From positions 1,736,001 to 1,800,000 of the forward strand of contig NZ_CP090207.1 in the NCBI RefSeq assembly GCF_021397715.1: a DNA stretch of 64,000 bases, read 5' to 3'. Source of the DNA: Pantoea agglomerans (lineage in GTDB: Bacteria > Pseudomonadota > Gammaproteobacteria > Enterobacterales > Enterobacteriaceae). The translations under genes and the position numbers were made by a program. The notes under the pieces are model-generated. The model saw only the letters and a list, made by a program, of their open reading frames with translations. It had not been told where the DNA came from and made no database searches. Shown here in pieces: positions 54,643-64,000 of this stretch; the first letter of the stretch is position 1; the number at the start of each line of letters is the position of its first letter.

Positions 54643-54662
54643 GGGGTGGTGGAAACCACCCC
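54643..54662. terminator. phoA/msrA bidirectional hairpin
   Basis: GGGGTGGT-GGAA-ACCACCCC stem-loop in the gap between convergent phoA and msrA. It lacks a long T tract. Confidence 0.6.
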
Positions 54663-54675
54663 GCAGCTGAAAAAA

Positions 54676-55209
54676 CTAGCTCTTCACCTTATTGGCAAAG
54701 CTCTTACGCAGTTTCTGCAATTTCGGTGGGATCACCGCCAGGCAGTAACCGTTACGCTGACCGGCACCGTCCCAGTAATCCTGGTGATAGGCTTCAGCCG
54801 GATACCACTCTTTGAGCGGCTCGATGGTGGTTACCACCGGCACATCGTGATCGGCCTGCGCGCGTTCAATCGCGGCACGGGCTTCCGCTTCCTGCTCTGC
54901 ATTGGCCGGGAAAATCGCTGAGCGATACTGGGTACCGATATCATTGCCCTGACGATTAAGCTGGGTCGGATCGTGGGTCACAAAGCTGATATCCAGTAAA
55001 TCACCGTAGCTGACTTTTTCCGGATCAAAGCCGATGCGGATCGCTTCAGCGTGACCGGTGGCACCGCTGCAGACCTGCTCATAGGTCGGATTTGGCCGGG
55101 CACCGCCGGTGTAACCGCTCTCTACCGACTCCACGCCGATCACATCCTTAAATACCGCTTCGGTGCACCAGAAACAGCCACCCGCGATCACTGCATATTC
55201 GATTGCCAT
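54676..55209 (-). CDS. msrA: MsrA, peptide methionine-S-sulfoxide reductase
   Basis: A 177-residue enzyme that repairs oxidised methionine. The catalytic motif GGCFWCTEAVF is at residues 10-20, followed by GYTGGARPNPTYEQVCSGAT GH-type residues and the HDPTQLNRQGNDIGTQYRS segment. It lacks the long N-terminal extension of E. coli MsrA (212 residues) and belongs to the short class. The C-terminal Cys for resolution lies in NGYCLAVI. Confidence 0.95.
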   Translation of the reverse strand: MAIEYAVIAGGCFWCTEAVFKDVIGVESVESGYTGGARPNPTYEQVCSGATGHAEAIRIGFDPEKVSYGDLLDISFVTHDPTQLNRQGNDIGTQYRSAIFPANAEQEAEARAAIERAQADHDVPVVTTIEPLKEWYPAEAYHQDYWDGAGQRNGYCLAVIPPKLQKLRKSFANKVKS

Positions 55210-55268
55210 AATGAATTACTCCTGTCAGGTCGAAAGAGGAGAATGGGGACGAGAGCGCCCGCTTTCAA

Positions 55269-55835
55269 CTAAATCAGCATTTCCGGTTTAAAATCTTTGC
55301 TCTTATCCAGCAGCTTATCGCTCATCACGCTGAAGCGGCCTTCACCGGTGTAGTGCAGGGTGGTGGGATAGTCGGGATGTTCGGCAACGTGCGCTTTAAC
55401 AATCTCAAAAATAAACAGGTTGTAGTTATCGACCATCGAATCGTCGTACAGCTGGCATTCAAAGCTGGCAAAGCATTCGGCAATCATCGGCGCGCGAACT
55501 ACCTGCGCGGGCTCAGCCGTCAGGCCAAAGGCGTCGAACTTATCCAGCTGGTCACCGTGGCTGTTACCGATCGCCACCACCTGATCAATCAGCGAGGCCG
55601 AAGGCACGTTGAGCACGCACTGACCGCTGTTACGGATCAGCTCATGACTGTAGTTCATGCCGGCAATCATGCAGCCGACCAGTGACGGGGAAAATTCAAG
55701 CACGGTGTGCCAGCCGAGGGTCATGATGTCGTGCCGATCCTCAAACTGCGAGCTGAGCAGCAGGACCGGACCCGGCTCAAGATATTTACGCGCTTTGCTG
55801 ACCGGAAAAGCATATTTGTGCATGCGTTGACTCAT
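55269..55835 (-). CDS. Flavin reductase family protein
   Basis: A 188-residue FMN-binding protein of the flavin reductase-like (split barrel) family. 'GPVLLLSSQFEDRHDIMTLG' and 'CVLNVPSASLIDQVVAIG' match the family pattern, which binds FMN and transfers electrons. The start at 55835 is chosen because MSQRMHKYAFPVSKARKYLE is the typical N-terminus; 23 further in-frame residues are basic and unlikely to be translated. Physiological partner unknown. Confidence 0.85.
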   Translation of the reverse strand: MSQRMHKYAFPVSKARKYLEPGPVLLLSSQFEDRHDIMTLGWHTVLEFSPSLVGCMIAGMNYSHELIRNSGQCVLNVPSASLIDQVVAIGNSHGDQLDKFDAFGLTAEPAQVVRAPMIAECFASFECQLYDDSMVDNYNLFIFEIVKAHVAEHPDYPTTLHYTGEGRFSVMSDKLLDKSKDFKPEMLI

Positions 55836-55963
55836 GGCGGAACTCCCTGAACGGAATGGTGCCACTAAGTGTAGAGCACCACGCCGACGCAGCGGTGGAG
55901 CCAACCCGCAGAATGGAAAAAAGCGCTGCCGCGGCGCGGTTCAGCGCGCGTCAGCGTTCGGGC

Positions 55964-57052
<1,089 letters not shown>

Positions 57053-57098
57053 TCATTAGTCGTGGGGAAAGGGCGATTTTTAACCTAAGTCCGGCGAG

Positions 57099-57131
57099 CT
57101 TAAGGTTTCCTTAATCTGGCGCGAGGATACT
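57099..57131 (+). promoter_or_regulatory. PmrA box and promoter of the small membrane protein
   Basis: CTTAAG-GTTTC-CTTAAT at 57099-57115 is a textbook PmrA/BasR direct repeat (consensus YTTAAK-N5-YTTAAK). A -10-like GATACT follows at 57126-57131, 10 nt later, a spacing typical for PmrA-activated promoters where the box replaces the -35. A TSS near 57138 would fit the start codon at 57157. Confidence 0.85.
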
Positions 57132-57156
57132 CCAGGGACAACATGAGGAGAATGCC

Positions 57157-57276
57157 ATGAAATCTGCGTCTACTGCGGTAATTGCTGCACCTGCCCGACC
57201 TGTCAGTGAATATGCGGCCGTGCTGATCGCCGCCGCAACCGTGATCCTGTTTCTGGCGGCATGGTTCAGCGCCTGA
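57157..57276 (+). CDS. 39-residue single-pass membrane protein, PmrA-controlled
   Basis: A 39-codon gene (starts MKSASTAVIAAPARPVSEYA). A GAGGAG ribosome site sits 6 nt before the ATG. Residues 1-18 are polar, followed by one hydrophobic helix (YAAVLIAAATVILFLAAWFS, 19-38). It is convergent with pmrB (12-nt gap) and has a textbook PmrA box and -10 upstream. In Salmonella the PmrA-induced 29-residue peptide PmrR inhibits the lipid A kinase LpxT; this peptide is not similar in sequence to what I recall of PmrR but has the same control and topology. I recognise no family. Function is inferred from context. Confidence 0.8.
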   Translation: MKSASTAVIAAPARPVSEYAAVLIAAATVILFLAAWFSA

Positions 57277-57287
57277 GTTGTCTGCCA

Positions 57288-58346
57288 TCAGAATTTAATC
57301 ACCGCCCGACAGCCGCTGCGGTCGCGGCGGTTTTCCAAAAAGAACTGAAAGCGATGCAGCTGCACAATGCGGCTGACGATGCTTAACCCCAGTCCAATCC
57401 CGCCGTAACGACTGTCCATCCGGATAAAGGCTTTACTCAGCTCACCGCTTTTACTTTCATCAATACCCGGACCTTCGTCTTCCACCGTCAGGGTCGGCTG
57501 TGCGCCCGACGCCAGCCGCAGAGTAATCGCACTCTCTTTGGGGCTGTAACGATGGGCATTCTCGACCAGATTACGCAGCAACATTTTCAGCAACGTCGCG
57601 TCCCCGCGTACAAACAGCTCCTCTGGCAGATCGAGCGTCAGCGTCTGCTGGTGCGCATCCAGCATGGTGCTTAGCTCCGCCTCCATCGGCAATATCACAT
57701 CTTCAATCAGCGCCACATTCTGATAGGTGCCGGAGGTAAAAGACTGCCCGGCACGCGCCAGCTGCAACAGCTGCGACACGCTGTGCGTCATCTGATCGAG
57801 CCGCTGGAGTAACGGCTGAACATGGGCCTCGCCGTTGCGTTCAATCAGTTCCAGATGCAGTCGTAATCCCGCCAGCGGGGTGCGCAGCTCGTGCGCCACA
57901 TCGGCGGTAAACAGCCGCTCGCGCTCCAGGCTGTTATTCAGCCGCGCCACCAGCTGGTTGATCGCCTGGGTCACGGCATCGATCTCATGCACCGAACTAT
58001 GGCAGGCGATCGGGTCCAGATTCTCTTCGCTGCGGTTCTCCAGTTCACGCTGCAGTTGATACAGCGGCCGGGTGATCCATTTCACCGCCTGATAGCAGAG
58101 CAGCAGCGTCAGCGTAATCATCACCAGACTCGGCACCGCCAGGCTGGCAACCGCTTCATGCACCTCTCTTTCGACGTGGCGATCCATATTGCGCTTCTGC
58201 AACTGCGCTTCGACCAGAAACTGAATCTGTTCTTTACTCTCATGCCACAGCCAGACGACGCTGATCACCTGGAACACCAGCAGAATCAGGCCAATGGTCA
58301 GGATCAGGCGAAAACGCATACTGCGATGATCGATCCGGGATTTCAT
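57288..58346 (-). CDS. pmrB: PmrB (BasS), sensor kinase for Fe3+/acid/polymyxin
   Basis: A 352-residue histidine kinase (E. coli BasS 363). TM1 about 14-34, a short periplasmic loop (35-66) that keeps an ExxE motif (E61-V-H-E64, an Fe3+ ligand in Salmonella), TM2 about 69-88. HAMP, then the H box [20 protein letters not shown] with H152, the N box [11 protein letters not shown], and G boxes GPGIDES and [10 protein letters not shown]. It phosphorylates PmrA. Its start overlaps pmrA by 4 nt. Confidence 0.97.
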   Translation of the reverse strand: MKSRIDHRSMRFRLILTIGLILLVFQVISVVWLWHESKEQIQFLVEAQLQKRNMDRHVEREVHEAVASLAVPSLVMITLTLLLCYQAVKWITRPLYQLQRELENRSEENLDPIACHSSVHEIDAVTQAINQLVARLNNSLERERLFTADVAHELRTPLAGLRLHLELIERNGEAHVQPLLQRLDQMTHSVSQLLQLARAGQSFTSGTYQNVALIEDVILPMEAELSTMLDAHQQTLTLDLPEELFVRGDATLLKMLLRNLVENAHRYSPKESAITLRLASGAQPTLTVEDEGPGIDESKSGELSKAFIRMDSRYGGIGLGLSIVSRIVQLHRFQFFLENRRDRSGCRAVIKF

Positions 58347-59023
58347 GGTGCCTCGCGCATCACGTCAGTCGTTACCAGCGCATAGCCGAAACCGCGCACC
58401 GTGCGGATCGCACTTTTGCCGATTTTGTCACGCAGATTATGAATGTGAACTTCCAGCGTATTGGTAGACGGCTCGGTTTCCCAGTTATAGATATCCTGAT
58501 AGAGGATTTCGCGGTGCACCGGGTTACCTGCCTTCAGCATCAGGCGGGAGAGGATGGCATACTCTTTGGGCGTCAGATCCAGCAGCGTTCCGGCGAGTGA
58601 GATCTGGCGATGCGTCATATCCAGCGCCAGCGCGCCGACCATCAGATGACTGTCGCCCTGATTGACATGGCGGCGGATCAGGGCACGAATGCGTGCCAGC
58701 AGCTCCTCCAGCGAGAACGGCTTAATCAGGTAATCATCGGCACCGGCATCCAGCCCGGCAATACGTTCACTGATGGTGTCACGCGCGGTGAGAATCAGTA
58801 CCGGCGTCATCTTCTTCTGCCGGCGCAGACGCAGCAGAAAATGCAGTCCGTCTTCATCCGGTAAACCGAGATCCAGCACCACCAGACTGTAAAGTCCGCT
58901 GGCAAAATGCGCTTCAGCATCGCGCACCGTGGTGACGCCATCACAGACGTAACCTTCGCCCTCCAGCGCCAGGATCAATCCCTGCAACAGCAGAGCATCA
59001 TCTTCTACGATCAGAATCTTCAT
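58343..59023 (-). CDS. pmrA: PmrA (BasR), response regulator
   Basis: A 226-residue OmpR-family regulator. The receiver has phospho-acceptor D51 ([12 protein letters not shown]) and K in [18 protein letters not shown]; the winged helix carries [20 protein letters not shown]. It activates eptA and lipid A modification genes at CTTAAK-N5-CTTAAK boxes, two of which lie in this window. The start at 59023 overlaps the eptA stop as ATGA. Confidence 0.97.
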   Translation of the reverse strand: MKILIVEDDALLLQGLILALEGEGYVCDGVTTVRDAEAHFASGLYSLVVLDLGLPDEDGLHFLLRLRRQKKMTPVLILTARDTISERIAGLDAGADDYLIKPFSLEELLARIRALIRRHVNQGDSHLMVGALALDMTHRQISLAGTLLDLTPKEYAILSRLMLKAGNPVHREILYQDIYNWETEPSTNTLEVHIHNLRDKIGKSAIRTVRGFGYALVTTDVMREAP

Positions 59024-60654
59024 TGTGGTCGGCTCCGACACATCGTCAAAATGTCATCCGCGGGTACATATTCGTGGGTCGCGGTGCCGGTTAATCCCAG
59101 CATGGTTGAGAACAGATTATCCTGTGAAAAATCGTCTGTCGCCGCCAGTCTGGTCAGGCAGCCACGATTAATCGCATAGCGCTGCTGATAATCCTCTGAC
59201 AGCCAGATCAACATCGGCACATGTTTTTGCGTCTCCGGGGCAATCGCGTAGGGCAGGCCATGCAGGTATTCGCCATTTTCGCCCAGCGATTCACCGTGAT
59301 CGGAAAGATAGACCAGGCTGGTGGTAAAGCGATCCTGATGGGCACGCAGCAGGTTAATCGCCTTATCCACAATGTGATCCACATTCAGCAGCGTATTGTC
59401 ATAAGTATTGACCAGCTGTTGCTGCGAACAATCCTGAATCTGATTGGTATCACAGGTCGGGACGAACTGACGCAATTCCGGCGGATAGCGGTGGCTGTAG
59501 GTCGGGCCGTGGCTACCAATGGTGTGCAGCACAATCACCGCATTGCCCTTAATCTGGTTAATGTAGTCATCCAGGCCATGAAACAGTACGTCGTCGTAAC
59601 ATTCACCGTTAATACACATGCCAGGCAGATTCAGGCTGGTCATATCCTGATGCGGCACCCGGTCGCAGGCGCCTTTACAGCCGCCATCATTCTCATTCCA
59701 TAACACGCTGATGCCCGCCCGCTGGATGATATCCAGTAACCCTTCCTGATGCGCCGCCAGTACATCATCATAATGTGCGCGCGGCATATTAGAGAACATG
59801 CAGGGCACCGAAACGGCAGTGGCCGTGCCGCATGAGGTAGTGTGCGGAAAATAGATCACATTATCTTTTGCCAGCAGCGGGTTGGTCTGACGGGCGTAGC
59901 CGCCCAGCGAGAAGTTCTGCGCCCGTGAGGTTTCCCCGACGATCAAAATGGTCAGATTCTGTTTACCGCCGCTGAGCCGATCGGGCTGCTGATGGGCATC
60001 TTCGCCAATGCGCACCAGCGGCAGGTTCTCCAGTTGCTGATGCTTATACCAGGAGAGGCTGGCGGCGATGCTGTTTGACGGGCTAAGCGCCTTCACCAGT
60101 TCGCGGTTATTGCGAAACAGCGAGGCGTAATCTTTATAGAACAGCAGCGCAACCAGCAGGATCACCGCCACGGAGATCATGATGCTGAGCAGTCGCTGCA
60201 CCACGCCACGCCAGTGCTGTTTCTTCAGCCGCGGCCAGAACACCAGCAGCGCCATCAACAGGCCCGATGTCAGCAGGGTAAACAGCAGTTGTGGGGTGAT
60301 GAGCGCAAAAGATTCCGACGCGGTGGTATCCATCATATTGGTGATCATCGAGCGATCGACCACGATGTTATAGGTCTGGATAAAAAACTGTGCGCTGGCG
60401 GAGAGCAGGATAAACAGCGCAATCAGCAGCCGGTCCAGCCAGAGAAACGAGGCGAGGGTGATCACAATGTTGATCACGCTAAACGCCACCAGCGGCATAG
60501 AGAAAAAGACCAGCGAGGCGTGCAGGCTGGTCAGTGGCATCAGAGCCAGCACCTGACGGTAATAGGCCAGATTAAGGAAAACCGAGATATAACAAGCCGC
60601 AAGGATCAGCAAAGTGAGGCGGCTGATAACCGGCCGGTTCAGTGTAAATGCCAT
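59020..60654 (-). CDS. eptA: EptA (PmrC), lipid A phosphoethanolamine transferase
   Basis: A 544-residue inner-membrane enzyme (E. coli 547). About five N-terminal membrane helices (to residue 165) are followed by the periplasmic sulfatase-like catalytic domain with nucleophile Thr in [20 protein letters not shown], and metal ligands in [14 protein letters not shown]. It adds phosphoethanolamine to lipid A, lowering polymyxin binding. The start at 60654 gives the family N-terminus; 75 upstream in-frame residues are promoter DNA. First gene of eptA-pmrA-pmrB. Confidence 0.96.
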   Translation of the reverse strand: MAFTLNRPVISRLTLLILAACYISVFLNLAYYRQVLALMPLTSLHASLVFFSMPLVAFSVINIVITLASFLWLDRLLIALFILLSASAQFFIQTYNIVVDRSMITNMMDTTASESFALITPQLLFTLLTSGLLMALLVFWPRLKKQHWRGVVQRLLSIMISVAVILLVALLFYKDYASLFRNNRELVKALSPSNSIAASLSWYKHQQLENLPLVRIGEDAHQQPDRLSGGKQNLTILIVGETSRAQNFSLGGYARQTNPLLAKDNVIYFPHTTSCGTATAVSVPCMFSNMPRAHYDDVLAAHQEGLLDIIQRAGISVLWNENDGGCKGACDRVPHQDMTSLNLPGMCINGECYDDVLFHGLDDYINQIKGNAVIVLHTIGSHGPTYSHRYPPELRQFVPTCDTNQIQDCSQQQLVNTYDNTLLNVDHIVDKAINLLRAHQDRFTTSLVYLSDHGESLGENGEYLHGLPYAIAPETQKHVPMLIWLSEDYQQRYAINRGCLTRLAATDDFSQDNLFSTMLGLTGTATHEYVPADDILTMCRSRPQ

Positions 60655-60703
60655 GTTGAGAAATATCCGAATATCAATTGTGTGCTGAGAGTGCACTTTC
60701 AAT

Positions 60704-60720
60704 ATTAGGAATACCTTAAG
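60704..60720 (-). promoter_or_regulatory. PmrA box of eptA
   Basis: Minus strand CTTAAG (60720-60715), 5 nt, CCTAAT (60709-60704): one mismatch from the PmrA consensus. A further CTTAAG half-site lies 3 bp upstream (60729-60724). The box is about 50 nt upstream of eptA. Confidence 0.8.
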
Positions 60721-60729
60721 ACGCTTAAG

Positions 60730-61100
60730 GTTGGCCCGGCTCCGGTGGCTCAGCCGCGCTACACAAGGGCTATTCCCCATCCATTGGCTGCAAAAAAAGG
60801 AATGAAGAGAAAATAACCCGCCTTTCAGCGTTGGCAAGGCTGGCTGACTTAACCGCAGCGGCTGGCATGAAACCTGCATCTTTCTGGCAAAGCCACTATT
60901 ACTGTCTACACTTAATCGGGTGATGTTCTCAGTCAGCCAGTATTGTCAGTAATGAGCTTGCAAGTTTGAGGAGAGTGACCTATCGAATCGCCCGGCTTTA
61001 TCCCTCAATCGCCACGTTATCAGAATTTCCCTCTTGCTGACCCTACTGCGTCAGGACATCCTTGATTTGAACTCAAATTTCCAAATTCAGGAGAAGTGAC
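60730..61100. other. eptA/otsB divergent intergenic region
   Basis: No gene. A sigma-S-type -10 (CTACACT at 60906-60912) could drive otsBA, known to be RpoS-dependent in E. coli; it would give a leader of about 180 nt. No other feature is clear. Confidence 0.4.
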
Positions 61101-61889
61101 GTGACCCAAGCGGTAGATACCTCTGACGCGTTCCCGACACTCGATGGCGGGCTTTATGCCTTCTTTTTTGATGTCGATGGCACGCTGGCAGCGATACAGT
61201 CCCGTCCCGAAGCGGTGTTTATTCCTGAACAGGTCGTTGACCAGTTACAACAACTCTCCGCACTCAGTCAGGGTGCGCTGGCGCTGGTCTCTGGCCGGCC
61301 GATTGAACAACTCGATGCTCTGGCCGCGCCGTGGCGCGGTCCTGCCGCTGGCGTACACGGTGCCGAGCGCCGTGACGCCGACGGCGAGATGCAGCGCATC
61401 AGCCTGCCGGTTGAGGTTGAACAGGAACTCCGGACGGAACTGCAAAACGCGATGGCGTTATGGCCTGGCACCCAGCTGGAAATCAAAGGCATGGCCTTTG
61501 CACTCCACTATCGCCAGGCGATGCAGCATGAACAGGATGTGATGCGACTGGCTGAGCAATCTGTAAAACGTTTTCCAGGACTGGCGCTTCAGCCGGGGAA
61601 ATGTGTCGTTGAAATTAAACCTTTAGGGATTGATAAGGGCGCTGCCATTCGCGATTTTATGCAACAGGTGCCTTTTGCCGGACGCATTCCGGTATTTATT
61701 GGAGACGACCTGACAGATGAGAAAGGCTTTCTCGCGGTTAACGCCATGCAGGGCATCTCTATTAAGGTCGGCGAAGGTTCCACTCAGGCCCGCTATCGAT
61801 TAAACAATGTCGAGGCGGTATATGGCTGGCTGGAACGAACATTATTACGATTAAAGCAAGACAACGTCGGTAAGGAGTTTAGGTTATGA
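61101..61889 (+). CDS. otsB: OtsB, trehalose-6-phosphate phosphatase
   Basis: A 262-residue HAD phosphatase (E. coli 266) with motif I FFFDVDGTLAAI (nucleophile Asp), motif II SGRPIEQL, motif III lysine in LGIDKGAAIRDF and motif IV FIGDDLTDE. It dephosphorylates trehalose-6-phosphate to trehalose, an osmoprotectant. It starts with GTG at 61101 behind GGAGAAGTGAC. Overlaps otsA by 4 nt. Confidence 0.97.
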   Translation: MTQAVDTSDAFPTLDGGLYAFFFDVDGTLAAIQSRPEAVFIPEQVVDQLQQLSALSQGALALVSGRPIEQLDALAAPWRGPAAGVHGAERRDADGEMQRISLPVEVEQELRTELQNAMALWPGTQLEIKGMAFALHYRQAMQHEQDVMRLAEQSVKRFPGLALQPGKCVVEIKPLGIDKGAAIRDFMQQVPFAGRIPVFIGDDLTDEKGFLAVNAMQGISIKVGEGSTQARYRLNNVEAVYGWLERTLLRLKQDNVGKEFRL

Positions 61890-63322
61890 GTCGTTTAGTG
61901 GTTGTATCTAACCGTATTGCCATTCCAAATGGGGCTAAAACCAGCGCAGGCGGCCTGGCCGTTGGGATTCTGGACGCGTTGAAAAGCACAGGCGGACTGT
62001 GGTTTGGCTGGAACGGTGAAATCAGCGAGTTCTCAGGCGAAGAAGAGGACGATGTTACCGTCCAGCAGCATGAAGGCATTGAGTATGCCTCCTTCCCGTT
62101 AAGCCAGAACGAATACGATCTCTACTATTGCCAGTTTTCCAATACCGTAATCTGGCCCGCCTTCCATTATCGTCTTGATCTGGTGCAGTTCCAGCGCGAA
62201 GCCTGGGACGGCTATTGCGAAGTGAATGATGCGGTGGCCCAGCGGTTAAAACCGTTGATTGAGCCGGATGATATTCTGTGGATCCACGATTATCACTTCC
62301 TGCCGTTTGCCGCAGCGCTGCGTCGTGCCGGTATTAATAACCGCATCGGTTTCTTCCTGCATATTCCTTTCCCGACGCCAGAGATATTCAATGCGCTGCC
62401 ACCGCACAAGGAACTGCTGGAAATGCTGTGCGAGTATGATCTGCTGGGTTTCCAGACCGAATCAGATCGGGTTGCTTTCCTCGACAGCGTCAGCCAGCTG
62501 ACACAGTTGCAGAATAAAGGGGATAAGAAGCATCGCGCCTTCGGCAATACCTTTATGACCGAGGTTTATCCGATTGGGATTGAACCCGACAGTATTAAAG
62601 AGATGGCTGAAGGGCCGTTGCCACCGAAAATGGCGGCGATGAAGAAAGAGCTGGGCGACGCGCGCAACATTATTGCCTGTGAGCGCCTCGACTATTCCAA
62701 AGGTCTGCCTGAGCGTTTCCTGGCGTATGAAGCGCTGCTGGAGAACTACCCCCAGCACCGCGGTAAAATTCGCTACTCACAGATTGCGCCGACCTCACGC
62801 AGTGATGTGCAGGCCTATCAGGATATTCGTCATCAGCTGGAAACCGAAGCAGGGCGCATCAACGGTAAATACGGCACGCTGGGCTGGACGCCGCTCTACT
62901 ATCTCAACCAGCACTTTGATCGCCGGCTGTTGATGAAAATCTTCCGCCTGACTGATGTCGGTCTGGTAACGCCGCTGCGTGACGGGATGAACCTGGTTGC
63001 GAAAGAGTATGTGGCGGCGCAGGACCCGGACGATCCGGGTGTGCTGGTGCTGTCGCGCTTCGCCGGTGCCGCCAATGAGCTGACCTCTGCGCTGATCGTC
63101 AATCCTTATGACCGCGATGAAGTGGCGGCGGCGCTCGACAAAGCGATTACCATGCCGCGCACTGAAAGGATTTCACGTTATAACGACATGATGGCGGTGC
63201 TGCGTAAAAATGACATTACCGCCTGGCGTGAAAACTTCCTCAAAGACCTCTATCGCATCGCCCCTCGCAGTGCCGACCATGGTACGGCGAACAAGGTCGC
63301 AACCTTTCCTAAACTGGCCTGA
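61886..63322 (+). CDS. otsA: OtsA, trehalose-6-phosphate synthase
   Basis: A 478-residue GT20 enzyme (E. coli 474) that joins UDP-glucose and glucose-6-phosphate. [12 protein letters not shown] at the start, [35 protein letters not shown] and the nucleotide-sugar site [20 protein letters not shown] are all intact. It is translationally coupled to otsB (ATGA overlap). Confidence 0.98.
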   Translation: MSRLVVVSNRIAIPNGAKTSAGGLAVGILDALKSTGGLWFGWNGEISEFSGEEEDDVTVQQHEGIEYASFPLSQNEYDLYYCQFSNTVIWPAFHYRLDLVQFQREAWDGYCEVNDAVAQRLKPLIEPDDILWIHDYHFLPFAAALRRAGINNRIGFFLHIPFPTPEIFNALPPHKELLEMLCEYDLLGFQTESDRVAFLDSVSQLTQLQNKGDKKHRAFGNTFMTEVYPIGIEPDSIKEMAEGPLPPKMAAMKKELGDARNIIACERLDYSKGLPERFLAYEALLENYPQHRGKIRYSQIAPTSRSDVQAYQDIRHQLETEAGRINGKYGTLGWTPLYYLNQHFDRRLLMKIFRLTDVGLVTPLRDGMNLVAKEYVAAQDPDDPGVLVLSRFAGAANELTSALIVNPYDRDEVAAALDKAITMPRTERISRYNDMMAVLRKNDITAWRENFLKDLYRIAPRSADHGTANKVATFPKLA

Positions 63323-63347
63323 TTAAACGGCCTGAACCCGTTCTGAC

Positions 63348-63383
63348 GGGCAACGACATCTTTGGGTGTCGTTGCCCTTTTTT
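63348..63383 (+). terminator. otsBA terminator
   Basis: GGGCAACGACA/TGTCGTTGCCC stem (63348-63358, 63367-63377), 8-nt loop, six T. Confidence 0.96.
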
Positions 63384-64000
63384 ACAGCCAGCACCGGCTG
63401 TGCTCGCCGGTTACATTCCGTCATGCTCACTGCCACAATCTTTACCCTGGCTGGCGTTCGCTTTACGCCGCTTCACCCGGCACAGGGCTCCAAAAAAAGC
63501 AAACGGTCAAAAAAACCACTGATAAGCGTATCAGGCGGCTTTCTTTAATTTTTAAACTCAAGTTTTTCTTCCCGCTGCCGATACTGACTAAGCCTGATTA
63601 AACCCTTCCCCGATTCATTCATCCTGCTTATGTAACTCATTGTTACATCTGGTGTCGTATACTAAACATCCAGCGGTAACTGTTAACGCTTGGTTGCCAG
63701 TTGAAGTCAGTACTGCCGTATAAACCTTAACGCTTTCATTACTCACCCTCTGCGATACTCACCCTAAGTGACTAATTACAAAGTGATTCTCTGCCGCTTC
63801 GTTCAGCATAATATGCTGGCTTAGCCGTTTTAAATGGTTCTAAATAGGGTGTTAAATCGATTAACACTGACAATAGATCGACGCCGTCTCAAAGCCTCGA
63901 ATAGAGCTGCTTTTACCCCCTATTAAACCTTTCTCAGGACCAATTCGACTTAAAATCGGCTTTTTTCGCTCAAAAATTGAACAACAGACAAAGGATCGTA
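63384..64000. other. Region downstream of otsA, probable flhDC upstream region
   Basis: No supportable gene to the end of the window; the short frames at 63362-63601 follow a terminator and have no family match. AT-rich sequence runs from 63590 to the end. In E. coli otsBA is followed by uspC and flhDC; with no uspC here and a long promoter-like stretch, the last 350 bp is probably the flhDC control region. This is inference from gene order only. Confidence 0.45.

Noticed and set aside
63362..63601. 79-codon ORF after otsA
   Set aside because: Starts at the loop of the otsA terminator, basic low-complexity end, no family; uspC, expected here from E. coli, is not present.
63771..63795. CRP-like site in the probable flhDC control region
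   Set aside because: AGTGACTAATTACA matches the CRP consensus too poorly to claim.

Overview
The window reads as chromosome of an enterobacterium of the Erwiniaceae type (Pantoea, Erwinia or a close relative). Most proteins align well from memory with Escherichia coli counterparts. Gene order within blocks is E. coli-like, but blocks that lie far apart in E. coli (the fli region, put-efe-phoH, pmrCAB, otsBA) are joined here. Assignments rest on recognised motifs, lengths and gene order; no database search was run.

Layout. 1-4245: yodD, a Pmp3/YqaE peptide, dsrB, a chemoreceptor and rcsA. 4246-15545: the flagellar export, basal body and switch cluster fliR to fliF on the minus strand, with fliE divergent. 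15546-24139: a variable segment between fliE and yedD. It holds a frameshifted phage integrase, phage tail remnants, an IS1 whose flanks lack a target duplication, a truncated acyltransferase, several small Erwiniaceae-type genes, a LexA/CI-like repressor that has lost its protease residues, a two-gene membrane/coiled-coil operon, an SOS-boxed dinI-like gene, an iraP-like gene and a good small-RNA candidate. 24140-37537: yedD, amyA, fliTSD, fliC, a family 25 glycosyltransferase, an HNH-like protein, fliA, fliZ, dcyD and the cystine transporter tcyJLN.

37538-40523: an acyltransferase followed by 1.4 kb of GC-rich repeats. 40524-51239: putA and putP around an operator region with repeated GTTGCA sites, Fur-boxed efeUOB, and phoH. 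51240-52971: an acetyltransferase and a tRNA-Ser(GGA) gene followed by 170-bp tandem repeats that each carry the last 18 nt of the tRNA. 53215-56953: phoA, msrA, a flavin reductase and an aldo/keto reductase. 56954-60654: eptA-pmrA-pmrB, plus an unlisted 39-codon membrane peptide behind a textbook PmrA box. 61101-64000: otsBA, then the probable flhDC upstream region.

Functionally the window combines motility (class 2 flagellar operons, sigma-28 promoters at fliC, fliD, fliA and possibly the chemoreceptor), capsule control (RcsA), stress responses (IraP, trehalose, YqaE), nutrient uptake (proline, cystine, iron) and envelope modification (EptA/PmrAB). The most novel-looking items are the PmrA-boxed small membrane protein, the rtT-like tRNA-Ser repeat array, the repressor with a dead protease and its operators, and the orphan minus-strand terminators that suggest small RNAs.
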